Positions 9,804 to 19,633 of a stretch of 64,000 nucleotides of DNA are shown piece by piece. The stretch's first letter is position 1. Each line of letters starts with the position of its first letter. The position numbers and the translations under genes were made by a program. The notes beneath the pieces were generated by a model, which saw only the letters and a program-made list of their open reading frames with translations, ran no database searches and was not told the DNA's origin. The stretch lies in assembly GCA_023055505.1 (NCBI GenBank), contig JALIRH010000049.1:2790001-2854000 (forward strand), given 5' to 3'. This DNA is from Callipepla californica brunnescens (taxonomy: Eukaryota; Chordata; Aves; Galliformes; Odontophoridae).

Positions 9804-12800
9804 TTAAATGTTAGAGGAAGCACCGTGAATGTGATTGTTTTCAGAGTATTCCTGAAGTAGGTGGTTTACTTTTTGGTACTGATAAAGAGATGCTAGGGCT
9901 TCATACTAATCTAAAGTTTTAGTCGTTCTGATTAATATGAGTTCTTCTCCTGAGAGGAAGAAGTGCACTTTGTCTCAATGTTGCCTTCAGATTTTTCCAT
10001 TACTCCTGAAGCCAGACCGTGCAACGTGTTTTTGGTCAGAATAATTTACAACAGGCTCAGGAGGGAAGACTGAGTTTCCCTACAGCACAGCAGGGAGGCA
10101 GGGGAGGATCGACGACTGGCCGAGTGATATGCTCCTCCAGTGCTGATTCTCCTAGAACAAATGGATTATAATCACTGAATTCTGGGCTTAAAGGCAAATA
10201 CAGGGGAAAAAAAATAGCTCTGGAAGTGCTTTTGTTTCTCTAATGCGATCAACAAAAGCCCGGAGGCACTTTTGTGCCTTCTTGGAGAAGCAGAACAGCT
10301 GACGTTCTCAGGTTAGTCTGAGCTGTGTCAGAAAACTGTTCGCAGCAGTGTTGACTTGCTTGGAAATCAATCTTTGCACTGAGTGTTCTAGCAAGAAGTT
10401 ATACTGGGGACGAGGGATTCGGAAATAGTGCATCAGGCGCTGTTTGTTTCCTCTGCTTTTATTTCACTCAAACTTCGCGAAAATGCGTGCCTGAAATTTT
10501 CCGTTCTCCGAGTAGGAATGTTACTGGAGAAGAGCCTTGGGCAGACTGCTCCGCAGCAGAAGGAGGAGTGGCAGGCCCTCTGACTGGAGGGGCTTTGTAA
10601 CAGACGTGCTCCGTGTTTCCCCAGATGACTTGAGGGGAAGGAATTCACAAAGAGCCATTCCGGGACACGGCAGCATTTCTCTGACGGAGGACTTGGATGC
10701 TTGGTGAGATGGACGAGTGCAAATCGAGGAGAAACAGAAGCACCTGAGGGAAGGGACAGTGATGCCTGGCTTTGAACACAAGGCTAAGCTTTCTCCGGAG
10801 ATGCTGAGGATTAGAAAGAGAGTGAGTGGTAGAAAACATTATACTGCTTTTATTTATTTATTTTTCTCTTGATTTGCTTCCTTGAGGCCTCGTGTAATCA
10901 CACAAGGGTTAGAGCCGGTCTTCTGGCCTACAGCAGCCTCTACTACAAAGTAAGCTGACCTAGGGATGGCAGGGGGTCAAACAGCAATTTATTTTTACTG
11001 TAACAAATATACCAGGACGTAGAATTCCTTTCCACTTCTGAAAGGTGAAGTGGAATGATCAAAGCATTAGATATCCGGAGGCTAGCATTCCTGCTGCCCG
11101 AGTTCTTCCTGCTGCCGCTGTTCAAAGCATTTTTCTGTTGTGACTTGACAGGCCTCTGGGTTTCTGATCAAAGAAACTTGTAAGGACAAATACAATTCTG
11201 TAGCTCTTCCAATGCGTTGTTTTTGTTTTCTCAGCTTCAGAACATGAGGTTCAACTCCACCTCGTTGGCATTTTAACCAGACTTTCTCAGGACATTGCTG
11301 CAACAGCTACAGCTACCCCAGTGTGATACTGCAGGGGATACCCTGGGGGAGGGTGACCAGCCCACAGAAAAGATTAAGGGCTGGGAAGAAACACTGTCCT
11401 AGGACTATCAAGATAGCACTTGCACTCAAATTTTAATATTTTTCAGCTATCATTTCGCTGCTTGAAGTGGAAGTACATCAAGAGGTGTTTTTTTTCTGTG
11501 TGTTAGAAGAAAATGCTTCTGAGAGAGTAGATGAATTTCCTAGTAGTGATGAGCCTTCAGCTGCTTTATCTGGGAAACAGGTCCTTCTTCAAGGACTTTT
11601 TGTGCAGCAGAGGACAACACAAGGAGCTGCTGTCAGTATCAGATTATTTGGAGATTGGACACCACCAGCAGTTTTGCAGGAATGAGATGTTGCCATTAAT
11701 GTTTGCCACTAATGTTCCTTTGGGTGAAAGTGGTTTAACTGCTGATCTTGGAATACATGCAGACTGGCTGGCTGGCCGGCATCACTTTGCTCTGTAACTC
11801 GGACCCTCTTTACCTCTGGGGAAGAGGGAGGGGCTGTTCTAGTTGAGCTTTTGAGTCCGACACAAGCGCGTATTGTACTACTTGTGCCGGATTGCAGAAT
11901 CTGGGACAGAGGAAAAGAAAATCCTCCACTGGACTGCAGTCCGCATTCAACATGTTGAAAATATTGTTAGAAAACTCCTGCTTAATTTAGGCACAGACTT
12001 AGGGCGAGTGTTAGTCCCTTAGTCCTACAGGCTATCACTTGTGTTCTCCATCAGTAGCGTGTCATCACAGACCAGACAGACGCCTGACCTCGTCCTTGGT
12101 CACTTAAAAAGTACAGAGCTGAGCCTTACTCTGGTTGGGCCTTGCTCATTTAAGCTGAGAAGCAACTCTTAAAACCTCTCACGCTTTCCAAACTGTCCAA
12201 GACTTCGTAAAATTCTGGCGTAGCTCCTTGCACTTGGTAACTGGTCGAGGAGGTCTTATCCTACTTAACTACAGCTTGTAGGAATGATTCCCGTGCCAAA
12301 CTCCTGCAGAGCAGAGGAGCATCTCCCCAGGCACGTGTCCATCGCACTCTGCAAAGCACAGTGGCTGAGAGTGAATGCCTGGAGCTGTGTGCAATGCAGC
12401 CTGTGAGGCTGGGAAGGAGTTGGCTTTCCCTCAGTGAGATGCCATTGTTAGGAAATATCTCCCTGAGGTCCTTCAGAGCTGTGAGCTGACCTTCAGGATG
12501 CAAATCTTTCCCATAGCCTGAAGAACAAAGTCCAGGGAAGAAGCAGAGAGAGCTGTGTGCATGGAAATGCTGTGGGGTTGGTGAAATGAATGTTAGGTGT
12601 CCTTTGTAAGAAGGGCAGTGATGAGATCTTGCTCACGTCCCTTGAGAAAGGGTGGGCGTTGTGTGATGCGCAGTCGTTTCCTCTTCTCTCAGCAGGGTCT
12701 GGCTTCTTTGAAAGGTAACACGGGAGTGTATTCTCCTTCCATCTCCAAACTTTGCTGTTTCACAGCAACTGGAAAGAAGCCCAGCGAGCTCCCCTTATCC

Positions 12801-12935
12801 TGCAGGAAGCAGCAGTGAATCCCTTTGCCTCTCAGGTCTCAGTCACAGCCATTCACACTGAGTGCAGCAGAAGTGCTCATGATTTCTGACTTCACCGAGC
12901 ACCCTTTGGGCATCATGAGTAGGATGAGACCACGG
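9804..12935. other. No supported gene
   Basis: Unassigned DNA. A plus-strand open stretch at 11447-11685 follows an acceptor-like ATTTTTCAG and ends in a stop, but I recognise no domain. No repeats could be defined. Confidence 0.4.
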
Positions 12936-13273
12936 AGGAGAAAAAGCATCCCTACAACTTTGATTTGCAACGCACGTCTTTCTTGTGTCAGTTGCACAGA
13001 CGCCTACAAGTACTTCTGCTGTAGAAGTGATCTCATCTGACCAACTCTGAAAAGAAAACCTGTGACCACAGCACCAACACGTTCCTCACAGGGACATGGC
13101 TGTTTCCTTCCGAGAAGGAAGGCAGAGGCCTTCGTGGCAGACACAACCTCATGAAGTGTAGCTTACATCACTGACCTCAAGAAGCATTTTCCCCATTGCA
13201 AGACCTGTCACTGACTTTTGTACTCCTTGACCAGGTCCTCATGCCCACAGGTGCTGATACCCAGCAGTACCAA
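12936..13273 (+). repeat. Duplicated 5' flank of the olfactory receptor
   Basis: From AGGAGAAAAAGC onward this sequence is nearly identical to 60753-61089, upstream of the second receptor copy. This marks the left edge of the duplicated receptor unit. It probably holds the 5' non-coding region of the receptor; no promoter element can be assigned. Confidence 0.85.
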
Positions 13274-14243
13274 ATGCCCAACAGCAGCTCCATCAGCGAG
13301 TTCCTCCTGCTGGCGTTGGCAGACACGCGGCAGCTGCAGCTCCTGCACTTCTGGCTCTTCCTGGGCATCTCCCTGGCTGCCCTCCTGGGCAACGGCCTCA
13401 GCAGCACAGCCGCAGCCTGCGACCACGGCCTGCACACCCCCATGTACCTCTTTGTCCTCAACCTCGCCCTCCTCGACCTGGGCTGCATCTCCACCACTCT
13501 CTCCAAAGCCGCGGCCAATGCCCTCTGGGACACCAGGGCCATCTCCTACTTGGGATGTGCTGCACAGGTCTTCTTCTTTCTTTCTTTCTACTTCTTTCTT
13601 CGTCTCAGCAGAGTATTCCCTTCTCACAGTCAAGTCCTATGACCGCTTTGTTGCCATCTGCAATCCCCTGCACTACGGGACCCTCCTGGGCAGCAGAGCT
13701 TGTGTCACCGTGGCAGCAGCTGCCTGGGGCACTGGGTTTTTCTATTCCCTGCTGCACGCTGCCAATACATTTTCACTGCCACTCTGCCAAGGCGATGTTT
13801 TGAATCAATTCTTCGGTGAAATCCCCCAAATGTTAAAGCTCTCCTGCTCGCAGCCATACCTCAGGAAAGTTTGGCTTATTGTGGTTAGTGTCTCTTTGTA
13901 TCTTGGGTGCTTTGTTTTCATTGTGCTGTCCTACGTGCAGATCTTCAGGGCAGTGCTGAGGATGCCCTCTGTGCTCGGCCGGCACAAAGCCTTCTCCACG
14001 TGCCTCCCTCACCTGGCCGTGGTCCCCCTCTTTGTCTGCACTGCCACGTTTGCCTACCTGAAGCATCCTTCTATCTCTTCTCCATCCCTGGACCTCCTGG
14101 TGTCATTTCTGTACTCAGTGGTGCCTCCAGCAGTGAATCCTCTCATCTACAGCCTGAGGAACCAGGAGCTCAAGGTTGCAGTGAGCAATACGTACTTCTG
14201 CACCCAAAAAATGCGCATCAGCCTAACAGGATCCCCATGGTAA
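13274..14243 (+). pseudogene. Olfactory receptor, OR14/gamma-c-like, frameshifted
   Basis: A class-A seven-transmembrane odorant receptor of the type greatly expanded in birds. The ATG at 13274 begins a short N-terminus with an N-glycosylation site (NSSS). Visible landmarks are GN in TM1, HTPMY before TM2, the TM3 cysteine (YLGCAAQ), SYDRFVAIC after TM3, the EC2 cysteines, KAFSTCLPHL at TM6 and NPLIYSLRNQE in TM7. The length (about 315 codons) is normal. The first third reads in one frame and everything from TM3 on in another. The break lies in an expanded TTTC-rich tract at about 13569-13605. The paralogue at 61090 is damaged at the same place. A sequencing or assembly error in the tract could also explain the shift. 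Confidence 0.9.
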
Positions 14244-14405
14244 TTCACTTGGTAAATCCCTTGTTTATATTTACCTTCATTATTGTTTCCACTGCCACGA
14301 CTTTGATTTAATAAGAAGTTTTCTTCTTGGCCTGCTACATATCGTTCATGTTTTGGCACACTCAACTCATGTACCTATAGATCAAGGCTCTCTGTTGATA
14401 AATAC

Positions 14406-14411
14406 AATAAA
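14406..14411 (+). terminator. Candidate polyadenylation signal of the receptor
   Basis: AATAAA about 160 bp after the receptor stop codon. In the second copy the aligned sequence is AATACA, so the signal is lost there. Confidence 0.45.
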
Positions 14412-14652
14412 GAAGCCAGCAGAAATTCATTTGTCTCCATTCCTTTGTTTTCCCATCTTCACTGAAACGGGGAGAGCAACTCACGTATGCAGGAGCAGTT
14501 CAGGGGCCAAGAGCCCAGCTGCACCACGGAGCAGCAGCCTCAGTGTTCACGTTGGGCTGCCCCTCACTGCCCCGTGGGCCTGTCCTCTCATCTGTGTTTG
14601 AAAACGGGCTGCTGCTTCCCAGGTCCAATGGCCACAGACGGCAGCAGGACAC

Positions 14653-15086
14653 TGTTGTGGTTTTGTGGTTTTGATGCCGGTATTCCACATCAGAACATCA
14701 TGCAGGCCGTTAAGGAGTTAATGCTGTGGGAGCAGGGGAGGGGCGGAGCTCCGCACCAGACACCAGGCCCGCGCTTTTTGGTGGCGCGCTCTCCGGGCGG
14801 CTGTGAGGAGTTCAGCACGTGTAACGTAAGCTCCCAGTTTTCTGGTTTGGAAAATTTGTCTCTCTCTCTCAATTCTTCAATTTTATTGGTTTTAGTAAAG
14901 TTACCGTTCCTTCTCACATCGTGCCGTTGTATTTTTCTTTACAGACCCTTAAACCCCTCTGTTTTCCCCTCCCTCTGAAGCGTGAGGCTCTGCTTAGGTG
15001 GCCGCGCGGCAGTTTTTTTTCCCTCTCCCTTTCTTTTACCTTTCTCGGTTCCCTCTTGGGTTACTGTCACGGATAACACCGTGACA
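14653..15086 (+). mobile_element. Solo-like LTR, ERV-L-related subfamily
   Basis: It begins TGTTGTGGTTTTGTGGTTTT and shares with the ERV-L LTRs the GTATTCCACATCA…ACATCATG block and the terminal …GTGACA. About 434 bp. No internal retroviral sequence follows: the last base abuts the 18-bp array. The left flank is receptor-side DNA rather than array, and there is no matching target-site duplication, so the junction is probably a rearrangement breakpoint. Confidence 0.72.
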
Positions 15087-16190
15087 GGCCCCATTGAGTT
15101 CTATGGCCCCATTGATTCCTATGGCCCCACTGATCCCTATGGCCCCATTCATCCCTATGGGCCCATTGATCCCTATGGCCCCACTGAGTTCTATGGCCCC
15201 ATTGATTCCTATGTCCCCATTGATCACTATGGCCCCATTGATCCCTATGGCCCCACTGAGTTCTATGGCACCACTGATTCCTATGGCCCCATTGATCACT
15301 ATGGCCCCATTGATCCCTATGGCCCCATTCATTCCTATGGCCCCATTGATTCCTATGGTCCCATTGATCCCTATGGACCCTTGGAGTTCTATAGCCCCAT
15401 CGAACCCTATGACCCCATCAATCCCTATGGCCTCATTGATCCCTATGGCCCCTTTGATTCCTATGGTCCCATTGATTCCTATGGCCCCATTGATTCCTAA
15501 GGTCCCATGGATCCCTATGGCCCCATTGAGTTCTATGGCCCCATTGATCCCTATGGCCCCATCGATCCCTATGGCCCCATTGACTTCTATGCCCCCATTG
15601 AGTTCTATGGCCCCATTGATCCCTATGCCCCCATTGATTCCTATGGCCCCACTCATCCCTATGGCCCCATTGAGTTCTATGGCCCCATTGATTCCTATGG
15701 CCCTATTGATCCCTATGGCCCCATTGTGTTCTATGGCCCCATTCATTCCTCTGGCCCCATTGATTCCTAGGGTCCCATTGATTCCTGTGGCCCCATTGAT
15801 CCCTATGGTCCCACTGATCCCTATGGCCCCATTGATTCCTATGGCCCCATTGATCCCTATGGCCCCATTGATTCCTATGGCCCCATTGATCCCTATGTTC
15901 CCATTGATCCCTATGGCCCCATTGAGTTCTATGGCCTTATTGATTCCTATGGCCCCATTGAGTTCTATTGCACATTTGATCCCTATGGCCCCATTGATCC
16001 CTATGGCCCCATTGATTCCTGTGGCCCCATTGATTCCTTTAGTCCCATTGATCGCTGTGGCCCCATTGATTCCTATTGTACCATTGATCCCTATGGTCCC
16101 ATTGATCCCTATGGCCCCATTGATCCCTATGGCCCCATTGATTCCTATGGCTTCATTGATCCCGATGGCCCCATTGAGTCTTATTCCCAT
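15087..16190. repeat. 18-bp minisatellite array, block B1
   Basis: Same unit as block A. It starts directly at the end of the LTR and ends where retroviral gag sequence begins, near 16191. One plus-strand frame stays open from the array into the gag fragment. This is a junction effect, not a designed fusion. Confidence 0.97.
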
Positions 16191-17028
16191 TCGATTCAAG
16201 CCCACAGCAAACGTTGGAGCTCAGGGGGTTCATGTTCCACTTGGTTGGAAAATGTTATTTCAATTGCGTTCTACGGTATCAGAACATGGGTTGCATAGTG
16301 AACCTGCTCGCCAGCTATTAACTTACTTGTGGTCTAGCAGTGTGCTTGTTCCAGAAGATATAAAGACTATTATGCAAATGATTATGAAACCATCAGAACA
16401 AATGATGTGGCAATCTCATTGGCGTCGTTTATGCGAATTAAGTGCTAGTGCTCCTCGGGACATGCATGATCCATTATATCAAGTGACTGCTGATCAATTG
16501 ATGGGCAGTAATATGTTTTCCAGACCAGAAATGCAGGTTCAGATGGGGCCTGAAGTTTGTATGGAAAGTCTGAATCTAGCGCGAGATGCATATAATATGG
16601 TTCGATTTTCGAAACGTGCCCCATCTTATTTGTCAATTAAGCAAGGTCGGGACGAATCTTTCGCTAACTTTGTTGATAAGATAACTGAAGCGTTGTCACA
16701 TGCAGATGTACCTGACTGGATGAAACAGTCCTTGTTATGCCAGTGTCTATTAGAAAATAGTAATCAAGCAACAAAAGCAATTCTTGCCACTCTCCCCTTA
16801 AATGCCACTGTCGAAGAAATGCTAGAACGTATTAGCTGAGTGCCTACCCCCACACAAGCGATGTTAAGCTCTGTTATTCAGGATATAGGTGAGAAACTGG
16901 TCGGAGCTCAGGATCGGGTGTTTGCTGCCTTTGGACCGTTGTTACAGCAAACAGAGAACAAGGCAGCCTCATCGACCCCGCGCTCTCAACGCTGTTTTAG
17001 GTGTGGGAGAAACGGTCATTTTCGGAGA
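16191..17028 (+). pseudogene. Retroviral gag (capsid to first zinc knuckle), broken
   Basis: It encodes a capsid-like protein (motifs around MTADQLMG-like and GRDESFANFVDKI; the latter is the capsid region that matches the major homology region). An in-frame TGA at 16837-16839 interrupts it. After the stop the frame resumes and reaches CFRCGRNGHF, the first CCHC zinc knuckle, which is cut before its last cysteine by a deletion. The matrix domain and start are missing at the left junction. Gag normally assembles the particle and binds genomic RNA; this copy cannot. Confidence 0.85.
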
Positions 17029-17673
17029 ACTTTCACCTTTTTAGTAACGACTACTGCATGGGCTTTCCCGATCCGCCTGAAGTGGATGACAGACACTCCT
17101 GTTTGGATCGAGCAGTGGCCGTTGAACCGTGAAAGCCTGAATCAAGCTACGCAGCTGGTGCAGGAGCAATTACAGGCAGGTCATCTTCAGCCTTCGGTCC
17201 ATTGTGGGTCCCTACGAAGTGGACACGAGCTGTTGTGGAACATCATGACATTCCTGCTGATTCTCCCAGTGGCAACGACCAGGCATCCACCGCTATTGGC
17301 ATCTAGTTCGAATGTTTGGGTAACATGGGCAAATCTTACGCATAATCCAGATTTTTGTCTTAGCTTACAATCGGCAGGAGAGCCTTTTCGTACCTGTTTA
17401 ATTGGGTGGCCTGGGTATGAGTCTCGGGAGTTTAAAGCGTATGTCAGAAATATTTCTGCTTGTAATTATTCAGAACCCGCGACACAAAGTGCGTGTTTAA
17501 TTCGCAGCCTTAATAACTCCTTGCCATGGGACCCCCAAGAGTTGGATCTACTGGGATCCCGTATGGTTGATAATGTAAATGGCTCTAGAACCACTTGTTT
17601 GTTGTTTGGGCCAGGAAGTACTTTTGAGAAATTTGCTCATAATAATCCAAAGTTGTTAACAGTCCATATTTAA
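17029..17673 (+). pseudogene. Fused RT fragment and env SU remnant
   Basis: Right after the cut zinc knuckle come about 50 codons of the RT N-terminus (TDTPVWIEQWPLN, then VQEQLQAGHLQP). A second deletion then joins this in frame to an env surface-protein start with a hydrophobic leader (about 17228-17285), followed by NVWVTWANLT and several N-glycosylation sites. The SU type resembles alpharetrovirus-like avian Env. A stop at 17671-17673 ends it. Two deletions both kept frame, giving one 278-codon open frame from NC to SU, which I take to be accidental. Confidence 0.8.
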
Positions 17674-17918
17674 ATCGGTCTTGGACAAGTGTTTTTCCGA
17701 GGAATCGCGCTGCTTTTACATGGTCCACTTATTGTGGAGGCAGCTTCTCATTAGGAAATGCTTATGGTTTACGATTCACAATTGAAAAGGGAGTTAGAAA
17801 ACAGGAGATTCTACTAAATAATTGGTCCGCTAAAGCTCTACCACCAGGTATTTTTCTCATTTGCGGTGATAGGGCCTGGGCAGGCCTTCCTAAGAATATA
17901 GTAGGGGGACCATGTTAT

Positions 17919-18647
17919 TTGGGCAAATTAACCTTGTTTGCTCCTCGCCACCAGGAATGGCTGAATATATCCAAGGCATTAATTAATAGTACTGGTCGTC
18001 GACATCGGAGAGCCGCCTCAGCACTGACAACCGACTGCTCAGACGAGATAAAGTTATGGACAACAACAGCGAATATCTTTGCCTCTTTCTTGGTTCCGGG
18101 TGTAGCGGCGGCCCAAGCCTTGACCCAGATCGAACGACTAGCTTGTTGGACTGTTAAACAGAGTAATATCACATCAATGATTCTTGAAGAGATGTTAGAA
18201 GATATGAATAGCTTAAGACACGCTGTACTGCAAAACCGCGCTGCTATTGATTTCGTATTGCTAGCACAAGGACATGGGGGTAAAGATTTTGAGGGTATGT
18301 GTTGTTTTAACCTGTCAGATAATAGTCAGTCTATTCAAAATCAGATCCACTGGTTGCTTAACCACACAAATCAGGTGACGAAAGACCATAACCCAATTGA
18401 TGAGTGGTTTCAATCAATTTTTCCAGGCCTTTCTTCCTGGCTCTATGATCTGCTAAAGGAAGGAATAAAATGGGTATTAATTATTATTTTGATTATAATT
18501 GTAGCTCGCTTAGTAGTAAGCTGTACTATGCGACTTATTACGCCTAAAGTAAACCTAGCCACCTCAGCTGATATATTCCAAAATTGGCTGATAGAACAAG
18601 GAGGACATGACTACTTTACTTTAAAAGAAAAACAGGGGAAATGTTAG
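17919..18647 (+). pseudogene. Retroviral env transmembrane subunit
   Basis: It lies in a different frame from SU. It carries a basic furin-type cleavage site (RRHRR), a hydrophobic fusion-peptide region, heptad repeats, the immunosuppressive-type region ending in the CC pair of the CX6CC motif, and a single membrane anchor (about residues 187-210). Glycine occupies the place of the first cysteine of CX6CC, the residue that links TM to SU in this class. The stop codon falls inside the first bases of the LTR at 18642. SU and TM are separated by a frame break, so no functional Env can be made from this locus. Confidence 0.85.
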
Positions 18648-19059
18648 GGATGTAATAAATCTGGGTAAGAACAATGGATTTAAGAAGTAGGGTAGTGTTG
18701 CGTGCAGTTTATAGAAACCATACTTAGTAACAGAAACCAGAGCGACCGGATCTGATTTCGATAGAACTAGATGTTATCTGAGGAACTGGATGTTCTGGGA
18801 ACCATGAAGGATGGTACCTCTATGAACAATATGTAATCCACTGGGACATTAATCACTATAGCCTTTATGTAAGCTTCCTTTAACCAATCACGTAGCTTAA
18901 GATCAAAGAACTGTAAACCTAATCTTAGCAACAGAATGTCTATATAAGCAGATGTGTAACCAACAATAAACGAAGCTTCACTCATATTGAGTGTGTGTAT
19001 GCTTCCCCACGTCACTCTGGGTTAACCTTGGACAAATGCTGCAAACCTAGTTTGCAACA
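18642..19059 (+). mobile_element. LTR 1 of the rearranged retrovirus
   Basis: It begins TGTTAGGGATG after the purine-rich tract AACAGGGGAAA and ends TTTGCAACA, 418 bp. TATATAAG at 18941-18948 and AATAAA at 18965-18970 are placed as expected for U3 and R. A primer-binding site follows two bases later, so this LTR is in a 5' position relative to what follows. Confidence 0.88.
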
Positions 19060-19061
19060 TC

Positions 19062-19079
19062 TGGCGCCCGAACAGGGAC
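19062..19079 (+). promoter_or_regulatory. Primer-binding site, tRNA-Lys3 type
   Basis: TGGCGCCCGAACAGGGAC, the full 18-nt complement used by retroviruses primed with tRNA-Lys3. It lies two bases downstream of the LTR end. Confidence 0.92.
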
Positions 19080-19244
19080 CCGAGTACGTGGTGCTTGGAC
19101 TAGAGCCTCTGCTGCTTTGCAGCAGAGAAGCTGCGTAGCTTCGGTTGACCGCGCAGCGGGACCGGCACGGGATCCAGGGGCTTAGCGATCGGCCGACGCG
19201 ATTTCTCCTCCACAGTGTGCCTTTGTTCGTGCTGGACAGAACGG

Positions 19245-19403
19245 ATGGAGAGAGAGGTAGCCCAAAATCTTTTATCGTGCTTTTTGGAAAAGCGGGGAAT
19301 TAGTGCTGGCACCCTTAAAGCAGTGCCAAATATTTTGGATTATGGTCGGACGGTGGGGGTTTTCTTGCATGCAGGGACATTATTTAATATCGATATTATT
19401 TAA
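19245..19403 (+). pseudogene. gag matrix N-terminus, truncated
   Basis: After a 165-bp leader an ATG starts MEREVAQNLLSCFLEKRGIS…, which looks like the start of a retroviral matrix domain. It is cut after about 50 codons where it runs into the second LTR. It has no Gly2 myristoylation signal. This is the only trace of the right-hand tandem provirus body. Confidence 0.6.
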
Positions 19404-19633
19404 TATGTAATACATTGGGACATTAATCACTATAGCCTTTATGTAAGCTTCCTTTAACCAATCACGTAGCTTAAGACCAAAGAACTGTAAACCTAATCTT
19501 AGCAACAGAATGTCTATATAAGCAGATGTGTAACCAACAATAAACGAAGCTTCACTCATATTGAGTGTGTGTATGCTTCCCCACGTCACTCTGGGTTAAC
19601 ATTGGACAAATGCTGCAAACCTAGTTTGCAACA
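19399..19633 (+). mobile_element. LTR 2, 5'-truncated
   Basis: It matches LTR 1 from TGTAATCCACTGGG onward, with 4 substitutions, and ends in the same TTTGCAACA. U3 upstream of this point is missing. It abuts the 18-bp array directly. Confidence 0.9.

Larger units (their letters stand above)
16191..19633 (+). mobile_element. Rearranged endogenous retrovirus with tandem LTRs
   Basis: Order on the plus strand: 5'-truncated gag, a short RT fragment, env SU, env TM, a full LTR, a PBS, a leader with a gag start, and a second truncated LTR, then the array again. There is no LTR at the left end. The simplest reading is two head-to-tail proviruses sharing the middle LTR. The left one has lost its 5' part and most of pol; the right one has lost everything from matrix to mid-U3. 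The two LTRs differ at 4 positions over about 234 aligned bases. Confidence 0.85.

Noticed and set aside
11447..11685. Plus-strand terminal exon candidate after ATTTTTCAG
   Set aside because: The acceptor is plausible, but the peptide shows no recognisable domain and no partner exon could be found.
15094..16839. A 581-codon plus-strand frame joining the 18-bp array to gag
   Set aside because: The array is open in this frame by unit length alone, and the gag part is a 5'-truncated fragment. There is no start, promoter or splice signal to suggest a real fusion protein.
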